From assembly GCA_934757945.1 (NCBI GenBank), contig CAKVLT010000012.1, positions 1 through 41,971 on the forward strand: a stretch of DNA of 41,971 bases, given 5' to 3'. The notes under the pieces are model-generated. The model was given only the letters and a program-made list of their open reading frames with translations, was not told the DNA's origin and did no database searches. The position numbers were made by a program, and so were the translations under genes. Of the stretch, positions 23,620 through 32,849 are shown piece after piece; position 1 is the first letter of the stretch; every line of letters starts with the position of its first letter. This DNA is from an uncultured Bulleidia sp. GTDB taxonomy: Bacteria; Bacillota_I; Bacilli_A; Erysipelotrichales; Erysipelotrichaceae.

Positions 23620-24225
23620 TCACTCCTTTCCACTTACACCATTCCATGTCCAGAGAATCACTTTCTTTGAGGTATCGGTATTTGTGGTATCTACAGAAAC
23701 ACTGAAAGTGATATATCTCTTCATGACAGTACCATCTTCAGCTGTCAATGACAGAGTATAGATAGCCTGATACAGATCACCTTCGGAATCATTGTTTTTT
23801 ACAATAGCATAGTTGCCTGTGACATCTTTGATTTCATTGATTCCCTCAACACTGATAGTAAAGGAATCAGAAGTAGCACTGGAAGAACCATTCAGGACTG
23901 CTGTACTGATTGCCAATGTACCAGGAAAAGTAGGTTGATACCCAGTATCCCAACCGGTAATTTGAAACTGAGACGATTCATTTACTGATCCATTTGCATG
24001 ATATTCCTGTCTGTGTAATGTTGACTTCAGTAATTTACATGCAGAATCCAATGTCAGATTATCCTGTATGGAAGTCTGATTTTTTGAAGATGTTTTTACA
24101 CTGGAACTGCTTGCGGACAATAAGGTCACAGAGATAAAACTTGCGACCAATAATACTACCAGAGCTAACAGAATGGAGACACCACTCTCGCTATGCAGTT
24201 TTCTTTGTATGTTGTGTTTAAGCAT
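23620..24225 (-). CDS. PilX/GspK-like minor pilin without Glu5
   Basis: The 201-residue protein has a short basic leader, SESG at about 12-15, then VSILLALVVLLVASFISVTLLSA, followed by a Ser/Thr-rich soluble domain. The residue at +5 after the Gly is Leu, not Glu. GspK/PilX-type minor pilins also lack Glu5 and are thought to sit at the pilus tip, so the same role is plausible here (inference). The C-terminal region is rich in beta-type Thr/Val runs. It lies 25 nt downstream of the giant gene, which suggests they are made together. Confidence 0.72.
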   Translation of the reverse strand: MLKHNIQRKLHSESGVSILLALVVLLVASFISVTLLSASSSSVKTSSKNQTSIQDNLTLDSACKLLKSTLHRQEYHANGSVNESSQFQITGWDTGYQPTFPGTLAISTAVLNGSSSATSDSFTISVEGINEIKDVTGNYAIVKNNDSEGDLYQAIYTLSLTAEDGTVMKRYITFSVSVDTTNTDTSKKVILWTWNGVSGKE

Positions 24226-24250
24226 ATAGATGCCTCCTTTCTGTATCCTT

Positions 24251-27200
24251 TTACTCTACTGTATCTTTATATTCTTTAATAAGTTTATACGCCCAGACAG
24301 AGCCACTATTATCTTTGGCATAGAAGTTGTTGTTGGAATCTTCCAGATAACAGTTATTACTGTAAATGCGAATTGGGCCACCAGAATTAGTAAAATACCA
24401 AAAATTACTTCCTGGACTTTCGCTCACTTGAAGAGAATACATATATCCATCCCAAATAGACCATGTCCTTTGAGCTGTCAGATATTTACTCTGATTGATT
24501 AACGTACCACTTGTATACTCCCATTCCACAGACTGTAAAGCTTCTAAGGATGTAAATACACAGCTTGTATTGTCAACCTTTGAAACACTTCCTTTCAAGT
24601 TATTGCCACTTAATGTAGACTCTGTGTTCTTTGAAGAAGTCATGCCGTAAGAATCCCCGTCATTTGCGGCTTTCTGGATATTCTCATTTGTAAAAATATA
24701 GGAGCTGTTATCCTCAAAACTTGTCGCAAGTGTAGTAGTTACTCTTACCCATTTTGCATATAAAGCATAAGTTTTAGGCTCGGCTACAGTAAATATTTCT
24801 GTATTCACCACTTTACCTTCCGTATCCAGCACTCTTGTACTTTTAACGGTATTGCCTTCCTCAGTATCTATGTACCACCCTTCAAATAAGTAGTTGTTAT
24901 CCAGCTTCTTATACTGTTCTGAGAAACCTTCAACATTTACTGTTTTAGGTACTTCTGTAAAATACACTGTCTTACCAGCTGTTTCTTCAGAACCATCTGT
25001 CTTTTTTACCTTGAAATCAATGATTCCAATCGTATATTTTGCAGAAAGAGTTTTCCCATCATAAGCAGCAGAATCCACCACGTCTTCCACTTTCGTAGTC
25101 TCATCATTCACATCTGTATACCATCCAATGAATGTATATCCAGCTTTTACAGGCGTATATCCCCTCAGATCAATGTCACCATCTTTTGCATATATAGTAA
25201 AAATGTCACTGGTTTCACCATAGGTACCACCATCGAGATTCAATTTAATCGTTTTATATAGTGCATATTCAGGCGTTAATGTATACACAACATCCTCTTC
25301 TGATGAAGCATTCAGAACTGCTTTATTCCATGTCACCTGATCAATGACCTTACCATCACCATCCAGAATCTTCTTACCATCCTGATACCAGCCTGTACAA
25401 TACATACCATCTCCAGGCTGACTGTCCAAATGCACATAACTTTGATCATAAGTAACATGTACATCATATCCTTCACCAACAGTCACTTTAATCTTAGCTG
25501 TCTTTGGCTTCCATAATGCATACAGATCCAGATCTTCCTGTGTTTCAGTAACAGTGACAGAATCTTTTTTAGTTTCAGGAACGTTCACATCTGTATACCA
25601 TCCTTCGAATGTATATCCTGTACGTTTAAGATTGTACATTCCATCCGTAAGAGTAATGTCATTCATTAATGGTACTGTCTTGATTTCATCCTGTTTATTA
25701 CTGTCATCCACATTCTCCAGGTTAGTAAATATACCACCATTACCATGTAACCTGACTGTATATGGAGTTGGTTTAACTGTAACGTTTTCCAAAGCCAGTG
25801 TATATGTCCTACCATCTTTAGTAATCATTACCTGTACATGTACATCGGTTAATGCTGTATTCAGATTTTCACTTCTATACGTGATATACACAGGAATGCT
25901 TGTAAAGCCATTAGAGGAAGTAGTCACATCTTTCTTATCTACAGACACATCCAGATTTGTCTTACCTGATGTAGCAGTTACCTGTATATCCCCATCCAGA
26001 ATATTTTTATCATTTGCAGCATAGATAAAGTATCTGGAAGATGTATTCTCAGGTTTTGTACGATCATCATAGTCTGTTACCAAAGTACCTGTCACATCTG
26101 CAGTACTATCATTAACTATACCTGCTTCACAATAAGAGGAAGAATCGCTGAGACCTACTGCAACAGGTCTGTCCACCACAATCATCGTAGAAGCAGAATA
26201 CGGTATACCGTTATAGGTAACAGTACCTTTGACACTCACTTTACCATTGACTCCAAATCCTGTAATTGTCACTATATTTCCTGATACTTCTGAAACACCG
26301 ACATCTGGTTCCAGAATATCGTGAGAGGAAGTTACATTCCATGTAATATTCTCAGCATCTATCACTTTTGTGATATCCGCTGTCGGATACATGGATACAT
26401 TCACCTGTTGCTTTCCTTCATTGGATAATACCAGTTCTGAAGGATTCGCAGTCACTGTAAGATTGGCTGTTACAGATAATGTAAAGTGTGCCTCTACATC
26501 CTGACTATTTATCTTCATATGTGCAGTAACAGTAACTGTACCTGTCTTTAAAGCTTTCAATGTCACCTGATACGCATCATTTACTTTCATGACACCTTGT
26601 ACAGCAACAATACCCTCAGTATCAAAAGTAATATTTTCATTCTTTAAATCGAATGTCTTTCCATTACTGTTTAAAGTAAAGGCTTTTACTGCTTCACCTG
26701 CAGTGTTTAACTCAGAGAAGATATCCAGTGTATCCATACCATTACTCCAATATGGATCATGGTTAGGCCATGTACCATAATGCACATTCACTGTGGTATT
26801 TTCTTTTACAGGCTGTGTAATGACTGTTGGGAAAGGATAGTTTCTTCCTTCTAATGTGCTGTCTCCTGCATTGAAAGAATACTTACCATTGATTGGCTGT
26901 TCTCCTGAAGAAGTCTTTTCTGTAGATGTAACTGCATGGAACTTACTTGTGTCTGTTGTCTTACCACCATTCATCTTATTCAGGAAACTGTTGGAATCAC
27001 TGATAGAAAGATTGCTCATTTGTGCATACGTCTTTGAAGTATTCTTCTCTTCATCCACTACAGAACTCTGTGCACTGCTGCCAAAGTACTTTGCCACATA
27101 TGTGGAATTACCCAGCAACATATCTTTCATTTTTGTGACATTATTCGCAAGATTGTACATGGTATTATTGTTAGTTCCTGCAAAGTAGTACTTTGGAGCT

Positions 27201-30200
27201 TTTGAAACATCTATATCCGCACTGCTGTCTAAATAAGCACAATTTGTAATTCCCTTCAACGAAACAACGGCATATCTGTCCGCAACACTGGCAATGGTTG
27301 AGATAGAGCGAATCGTACCTTCCAATGCAGGAAATTCCATATACGTATAACAGTTTTCCACATTAGGGTGCCCATCATCTGCACCTGTTTTATTAGAAAA
27401 ATTCTTGTAGTTCATTGTAAATCCACTGCCGGCAACACCTGCAATGTATACATGGGTACTGACTCGAACAGTCGCCTGAAGATTATCATTCACACTAACA
27501 TGACTGTCTCTTGTCCAAACAGTATTGTTCTGTCCATGACCTGTATATGTCGCATCCAGTGTTTCCTGACCAACAGTTATCTTTCCCCCACTATAACAAT
27601 TAGTAATTGTATCTTTTAAACCACCGGTAATACCACCAACACGGATAAAAGCACCATATTCAGCAGGATAAGAAGTACTGTTAATCATAATTTTGGCTGT
27701 AGAAGAACATTGGTCAATATTAATATTAGCAACACCTGTCAGACCACCAACATTGGCTTCACCAAGGCCCATATCATTAGCACTGTTATCTATGATAGTA
27801 TAGCCTGCAATAGCACAATTCGTAATCGCTCTTGCTGTATATGCAGAATTCATTTCTCTGCTGTAATCATACGCAACACCTACAAGACCACCGATAGAAT
27901 ATCCACCAACATGATTTTTATTTGTATCCAATCTCTGTATCACAGCTCGTTTGGTACTGTAAAGAATCGTATTACGTATATCTGCATCTACAGTGACACC
28001 AAATAATCCGACAGTAAAACTGTCTGAGGTAATATTTAACTCCTGAATCTTATAGCTTTGACCATCATATGTACCACCAAACCATGCATACAATGTTGCA
28101 TCATAACTGGTAGCAGAAGAAGATGTATTCTGTCCTGCAACAGGCTGGAAATCACTGATAGTTTCTGCATTTAAGTCATGTGACTGCTTAAAGACAATAT
28201 TGGCATTCTCTTTTCTTCCAGCACTGTCTTTTGTCTGTTTACCAGTACCAGGTATTGTTGTATGCATCAGATAATTAAAATTCTGGTAATTAAAACCGTC
28301 TACCTGATCTGTACAGCTTCTGTTGCTATAGTTCCAGTTAATATACTGTAATTGCTGTGCACTTCTTATCTGATATGGTAATGCACTCCAGCCTACAGTT
28401 TTACCTGTATATGCGCTTGCTTTCTCTGATACCTTTGCTCCTTTGTTATCATTGAGACTTAAGGCATTACCAAAGAAAGGACTGATGGTAAAGATATAGC
28501 TGAAGGCTGTACCATGTGTATCTGTCTGAGTAAGAGTTATCTGTCCGTTAGTACCTGTACCTTCAAGACAGATACCGTCATTACCATCTGTTCTTGTAGT
28601 ATAAGGATAAAAATGGAATCCGGATAACTGCTGCTGTAAAGATCTTTGAGCTTCTTCATTGACAGCACCGCCAACCTTCAGACTGTCATAGTTCACAGTC
28701 ACATTTTCAAGATCTTCACTTGTATAGTAGCCATATCCATATTCTTCAATCACACCGCCATCATCATGTGCTGTACATAAAGTAGATTCTTGTTCTACCT
28801 GCTGTAATGCCACGTCAATACCGATATAACTGATCTTATAGCCGTTATTATTACCTGAAGTTTCTTTTTCCCAGTAGAAAACCCCCATCTTACCTAAAGA
28901 TGGTTTTACATGCCATTCTCCATAGTGTACATAGCTGCCATCAGCTTTTTTCACATAGGCAGTAAATGGATAATTGCTCTGTGTAGCATCCAGTTCAGTA
29001 GTTTTTGCATAATAGAAACTGCTTGTGGCTTTACTGCCTTTCTGTAAGTCTGCATAAGAGGAAGGTGTACCTGCAGAGTTAGCTTCATTTCTGTCATAGG
29101 AATTAACTTCATAGCCTAAATAATAGGTTCCTTTTGTCAGATACCTGGAGTTTTTAATACTTCCTCCAATCGGACTGTACGCATAAGAAACAGAGCCCAC
29201 ACCGGAAGATGTTAAAGCTGTAGCACAATACGTATCACTAATAGAACCAGTATTATGTGCAGTAAATCCTGCAATGATTGTCTTACCAGAGTTAGCAGAA
29301 GAAGTAATATGGGTTAAAGCATAGGCATTGGTAATACTGCCTTCGTTACAACCTGTAAACCCACCTGCATAACATTCTGCCTGGAACATATCTACAGACA
29401 TCTTAGGATTATCTGCACTGCAGTTACTGATGACACCTTTTTCTGCATTATATCCAACAAATCCACCTAAATATACTTTGGAATTTGCATACCCTTTAAT
29501 AGTATTTTCTGTACCGGACAAGTAATATCCTGCAACAGCACTGTTTTGGATGGTGCCTGCATTGTACCCTGCTAAAATACCTGCATACACTGTTTCATTT
29601 TTATCTATGGTCTTATTACGCTGTACATAACAGGATGGCTGTCCTTCTCTGTACTGTGTAGCCAATACCACATTTCTTACAGTACCTTCTACATAGCCAA
29701 ACATACCAATATAGTCACCATCACTGACAAAGCTGATATTTCCTATTGTATTCGTACCACCATCATAGACAGCACTAAAGGAAACAGTGGAGTCACTGCC
29801 TATTGGTTTTTGAAAGCTTACAGAGGAGGTTAATGTAAACTTATCCCAGTTATACGCTGCATAATCGAGATTTCTTAACTGTGTATAGACAATAGAGTCT
29901 GTCTTCTTATACACAGAATCTTTCACATACACTCTGGAAAGGTTATATACGTGTCTTGGAGAACGGATATACACCTGATCTGGAAGCACACTTTGTGCAT
30001 TGCTGTCACTGACTGAAACAACACTTTGAGCAAACAGAGGATTATAGTCATAATACTTTGTTTCACCCTTGGCACTGATACTGACTCTTGTATAGAAAGA
30101 AGAAGTATCCGATACAGTATTCAAAACATCTTTGGAGAAAGGATAAATTCTGTACATCTTACCATCAGCTTTCACAGAATAATGTGGATCTTGTTTATTC

Positions 30201-32710
30201 ACAATCTTTTCAGTACCACCCACATTCACTGTAATACTGTCAGGAATATTGGCTTCATTGTCTTCATATACAATGCCATAGCCATCACCAGTAATGGTAT
30301 CTTTGGAAACTAAAGATACGTGTACATTGGCACCATCAAAACCATAATAGGTATTGGTGCCATCAGAATACTGTTCATAGTACACTAAAGAACCTTCTTC
30401 AAATTCTGCATCCCAGTCACCATAATGTGCTAACCCATTTAACTTAGGATAACTATAGGAGGTTAAAGACTGTCCCATTAATTTATATGGATGATCCGCA
30501 AGAGTAATCTGCTGGAACTGTGTACCTAAATCTTTATCTTTCAGATTTTTTGCATTCACAGCTTCTCCAATATTGACATCTGTATTCACACTGCTTCTGA
30601 CATAGTACACTTTGGAAACAGACCCACCGCTTACTGTTGCATAATATGTATAGCCTTCAGGTTCTTTATCCACAATACCACTATCATCACTTGTACATGG
30701 CTTTACTAACGTATAGGCATTTGTCAGACTGTTGACAGTACCATTTGTCAGACCAGCACCAGTTCCATGGTCCTTAAGAGCTAAAAATCCTGCAGCATAG
30801 ACACTGTCCATAGTCACAGTCCCTGAAGAATCACCTACAAGACCTGCACCTGTTGATGCAAATATATAGCTGTCACTATAGGAAGTATTCACAGTTAGTG
30901 ACCCGGTATTCTTTCCAACAAGACCTCCGGCAGTATCACCCTGTAATACAGTACTGCTATAACTGTTAAGAATACTTAAATTACCATTATTATCCCCAAC
31001 TAAACCACCGGCAATATTCCCTGTAATCCATCCATAGTTCTCTATATGCATTTCCTGGGTAATAGCCGAAGGGATATCCTGCTGTGTGGTACTGAGATAG
31101 ACACCGATATTGTCAAGTATGACATTACCATCTGTCACCTGACCAATCACACCACCTACATTAGCACCATTCAATACTCTTTCTCCCACCAAAGAGAAAT
31201 TCTTTAAGGTTATATCCTGATTTACAGTCTGAAACAATCCATTATTGGTAATCAGTTTGGAAATCACTGCATTCTTTGTTGTGCCATGATCTTCATAAGC
31301 ACCTGACACTTCTCCTGACACTTCTGTTAATACACTGTTTATAATAGATTTAAACAAAGGCACTGTTACATTGGTCATAGAACCATCTGTATTGATCTTT
31401 TTTACAGTACTTGTAGTATTAAAATATGTATTTTTATACAATTCATAGAATTTAGAATCTGTGCCAAAAGAAATATCTTTCTGTATCTTTGCTTTCGTAA
31501 TTGCCTTTCTGCTTCGTGTAACTGCAGAGGTGATATTCACACCAGAACTTTCATCCAGATTCTGTAAATGTCTTCCAACTGTAATATACGCTGTGCCATC
31601 ATTCACAGGATTTTTCTCATCATAGGCAAAGATACTGTTACCTCTGACAGTGACTGTATCACTGGCGGACACAGTATGGTCATTACTCTTAGCACTGACT
31701 CTCAGGGTAATATTACTGCCTGTAACAAGATTATTATTAACATCACCAAGCTTGCTTTTTTCACCAAACAGATTCACAAATCTGGTCTCATCACTGGATA
31801 AATCATCCAGAGTAATTTCAAAGGTACGGCTGACACCTGCAGTTCCAGGCTTTTTAAATGCAGAACTGTTGACAAGATTGTCCCCTACATGATACCCACC
31901 GTCAGCATACGTGATGACACGTTTATGCCCATACTCATCTTCAAGTGTAAACGTATAGGTAATCTGTGTATCGCTCAAAGTAATTGGCTTTCTGACTTTG
32001 ATAACAGCCTTGTTCACTTCTTCATTACTTGTAATCACCGCTGATACAATATCAAGACTGTTGGTACTGCTGCCAGAATTGGCATTGGAGCCACCATAGT
32101 AGCCTACTTTAGCACCATCTTTCAGTCTTCCACTCTTATCTCTTAAAGTGCTGTTATAACGATCTGAAATTGTATTTCCATCATAGTAAGATACAGAAAC
32201 ATCTTCTCTGTCTTCACTGTAATAAACTGCATAGACAGTCGCAGCTGTCAGCTGTCTGTTACCTTCAGAACTTTTGACATAAGGAATATATTCCACTACA
32301 AAATGCCCGTTCTTTAAGGCAGAATCCAGCACTTCATCATTCACAATGGCATTGGTGCTGACTCTTCCTGATACAAGTGCATATACACTATCCGCGTCCA
32401 AAACAACAGACTGTACTTCCTCATCATAGTCTCCAGGTACTGCACCGATACCAGTAATATCTGTATGTGTGGCAGGATTATAGGTATCTATGGCACCACT
32501 GGAATACAGATCTGTCATACGTTTCTGTACTGCCATGTAAATAGTTTCTGCCTTGGAGTCCAGTTCTTTCTGTCTCAGATTTTTCTGGAGCATAAAAACA
32601 GCCGGCACAATTAAAGCCAGTAAAATCAGTAATATAGCAACAGTCATCAGCACTTCTGCAAGTGAGAATCCCTGTGTTTTTTTGGTGTGTTCTCTAAGTA
32701 TTTTTCTCAT
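24251..32710 (-). CDS. Giant modular prepilin-like adhesin (2,819 aa)
   Basis: The N-terminus is a classical prepilin: basic leader MRKILREHTKKTQG, cleavage after Gly14, then FSLAEVLMTVAILLILL with Glu at +5. The rest is extracellular and modular. GLUG-type repeats (AGGLVGDNNG, AGGLVGKNTG, GAGLVGDSSG) occupy about 515-690, with further sets at about 980-1170 and 1450-1710. Ig-like, BIG-type domains lie at about 2010-2180. Four InlB/Listeria-Bacteroides-type repeats with a GWY core (FEGWYTD, CTGWYQD, FIGWYTD, FEGWYID) lie near 2371, 2442, 2527 and 2611. The last 150 residues are an unrecognised domain with many aromatic residues. No LPXTG anchor is visible. Classical pilins have 120-200 residues, so this is a pilin helix fused to a giant adhesin. 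It is the first gene of the pilus operon. In Streptococcus sanguinis, modular pilins place adhesive domains at the pilus tip; the same is inferred here. Confidence 0.85.
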   Translation of the reverse strand: MRKILREHTKKTQGFSLAEVLMTVAILLILLALIVPAVFMLQKNLRQKELDSKAETIYMAVQKRMTDLYSSGAIDTYNPATHTDITGIGAVPGDYDEEVQSVVLDADSVYALVSGRVSTNAIVNDEVLDSALKNGHFVVEYIPYVKSSEGNRQLTAATVYAVYYSEDREDVSVSYYDGNTISDRYNSTLRDKSGRLKDGAKVGYYGGSNANSGSSTNSLDIVSAVITSNEEVNKAVIKVRKPITLSDTQITYTFTLEDEYGHKRVITYADGGYHVGDNLVNSSAFKKPGTAGVSRTFEITLDDLSSDETRFVNLFGEKSKLGDVNNNLVTGSNITLRVSAKSNDHTVSASDTVTVRGNSIFAYDEKNPVNDGTAYITVGRHLQNLDESSGVNITSAVTRSRKAITKAKIQKDISFGTDSKFYELYKNTYFNTTSTVKKINTDGSMTNVTVPLFKSIINSVLTEVSGEVSGAYEDHGTTKNAVISKLITNNGLFQTVNQDITLKNFSLVGERVLNGANVGGVIGQVTDGNVILDNIGVYLSTTQQDIPSAITQEMHIENYGWITGNIAGGLVGDNNGNLSILNSYSSTVLQGDTAGGLVGKNTGSLTVNTSYSDSYIFASTGAGLVGDSSGTVTMDSVYAAGFLALKDHGTGAGLTNGTVNSLTNAYTLVKPCTSDDSGIVDKEPEGYTYYATVSGGSVSKVYYVRSSVNTDVNIGEAVNAKNLKDKDLGTQFQQITLADHPYKLMGQSLTSYSYPKLNGLAHYGDWDAEFEEGSLVYYEQYSDGTNTYYGFDGANVHVSLVSKDTITGDGYGIVYEDNEANIPDSITVNVGGTEKIVNKQDPHYSVKADGKMYRIYPFSKDVLNTVSDTSSFYTRVSISAKGETKYYDYNPLFAQSVVSVSDSNAQSVLPDQVYIRSPRHVYNLSRVYVKDSVYKKTDSIVYTQLRNLDYAAYNWDKFTLTSSVSFQKPIGSDSTVSFSAVYDGGTNTIGNISFVSDGDYIGMFGYVEGTVRNVVLATQYREGQPSCYVQRNKTIDKNETVYAGILAGYNAGTIQNSAVAGYYLSGTENTIKGYANSKVYLGGFVGYNAEKGVISNCSADNPKMSVDMFQAECYAGGFTGCNEGSITNAYALTHITSSANSGKTIIAGFTAHNTGSISDTYCATALTSSGVGSVSYAYSPIGGSIKNSRYLTKGTYYLGYEVNSYDRNEANSAGTPSSYADLQKGSKATSSFYYAKTTELDATQSNYPFTAYVKKADGSYVHYGEWHVKPSLGKMGVFYWEKETSGNNNGYKISYIGIDVALQQVEQESTLCTAHDDGGVIEEYGYGYYTSEDLENVTVNYDSLKVGGAVNEEAQRSLQQQLSGFHFYPYTTRTDGNDGICLEGTGTNGQITLTQTDTHGTAFSYIFTISPFFGNALSLNDNKGAKVSEKASAYTGKTVGWSALPYQIRSAQQLQYINWNYSNRSCTDQVDGFNYQNFNYLMHTTIPGTGKQTKDSAGRKENANIVFKQSHDLNAETISDFQPVAGQNTSSSATSYDATLYAWFGGTYDGQSYKIQELNITSDSFTVGLFGVTVDADIRNTILYSTKRAVIQRLDTNKNHVGGYSIGGLVGVAYDYSREMNSAYTARAITNCAIAGYTIIDNSANDMGLGEANVGGLTGVANINIDQCSSTAKIMINSTSYPAEYGAFIRVGGITGGLKDTITNCYSGGKITVGQETLDATYTGHGQNNTVWTRDSHVSVNDNLQATVRVSTHVYIAGVAGSGFTMNYKNFSNKTGADDGHPNVENCYTYMEFPALEGTIRSISTIASVADRYAVVSLKGITNCAYLDSSADIDVSKAPKYYFAGTNNNTMYNLANNVTKMKDMLLGNSTYVAKYFGSSAQSSVVDEEKNTSKTYAQMSNLSISDSNSFLNKMNGGKTTDTSKFHAVTSTEKTSSGEQPINGKYSFNAGDSTLEGRNYPFPTVITQPVKENTTVNVHYGTWPNHDPYWSNGMDTLDIFSELNTAGEAVKAFTLNSNGKTFDLKNENITFDTEGIVAVQGVMKVNDAYQVTLKALKTGTVTVTAHMKINSQDVEAHFTLSVTANLTVTANPSELVLSNEGKQQVNVSMYPTADITKVIDAENITWNVTSSHDILEPDVGVSEVSGNIVTITGFGVNGKVSVKGTVTYNGIPYSASTMIVVDRPVAVGLSDSSSYCEAGIVNDSTADVTGTLVTDYDDRTKPENTSSRYFIYAANDKNILDGDIQVTATSGKTNLDVSVDKKDVTTSSNGFTSIPVYITYRSENLNTALTDVHVQVMITKDGRTYTLALENVTVKPTPYTVRLHGNGGIFTNLENVDDSNKQDEIKTVPLMNDITLTDGMYNLKRTGYTFEGWYTDVNVPETKKDSVTVTETQEDLDLYALWKPKTAKIKVTVGEGYDVHVTYDQSYVHLDSQPGDGMYCTGWYQDGKKILDGDGKVIDQVTWNKAVLNASSEEDVVYTLTPEYALYKTIKLNLDGGTYGETSDIFTIYAKDGDIDLRGYTPVKAGYTFIGWYTDVNDETTKVEDVVDSAAYDGKTLSAKYTIGIIDFKVKKTDGSEETAGKTVYFTEVPKTVNVEGFSEQYKKLDNNYLFEGWYIDTEEGNTVKSTRVLDTEGKVVNTEIFTVAEPKTYALYAKWVRVTTTLATSFEDNSSYIFTNENIQKAANDGDSYGMTSSKNTESTLSGNNLKGSVSKVDNTSCVFTSLEALQSVEWEYTSGTLINQSKYLTAQRTWSIWDGYMYSLQVSESPGSNFWYFTNSGGPIRIYSNNCYLEDSNNNFYAKDNSGSVWAYKLIKEYKDTVE

Positions 32711-32724
32711 AGATAATCGATATT

Positions 32725-32730
32725 ATTATA
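32725..32730 (-). promoter_or_regulatory. Putative -10 box of the pilus operon
   Basis: Minus-strand TATAAT ends 14 nt before the giant gene's ATG. A start 6-7 nt downstream of it would leave a leader of only about 8 nt. No Shine-Dalgarno sequence precedes the ATG (ATCGATTATCT). The -35 region is weak (minus TGTATT at suitable spacing). Confidence 0.45.
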
Positions 32731-32755
32731 CTATATAAGGAGATAGCAAATACAG

Positions 32756-32796
32756 AAAAACCTGCAGTCTACATTTGTAGATATACAGGTTTTTTG
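32756..32796 (-). terminator. Intrinsic terminator of the PRD regulator gene
   Basis: AAAAACCTG (32756-32764) pairs with CAGGTTTTT (32786-32794), with an inner TCTACA/TGTAGA stem. On the minus strand the structure is followed by T-rich sequence. It lies between the regulator's stop at 32850 and the pilus operon's promoter, so it insulates that operon. Confidence 0.75.
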
Positions 32797-32849
32797 CTCA
32801 TTTTCTTAACTTTTTTCACTTTTTCGAAGACATCTGCGTATGGAATATT

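Noticed and set aside
19346..24225. Competence (ComG) operon
   Set aside because: ComGA-type ATPase and ComGB platform genes are missing. The PilM/N/O-like genes and prepilin peptidase point to a type IV pilus rather than a ComG system.
24251..32710. Surface protein anchored by sortase
   Set aside because: Repeats of the InlB and GLUG type are common in LPXTG proteins, but no LPXTG-hydrophobic-basic tail exists at the C-terminus. The N-terminus is a prepilin signal, not a Sec signal peptide with an AXA site.
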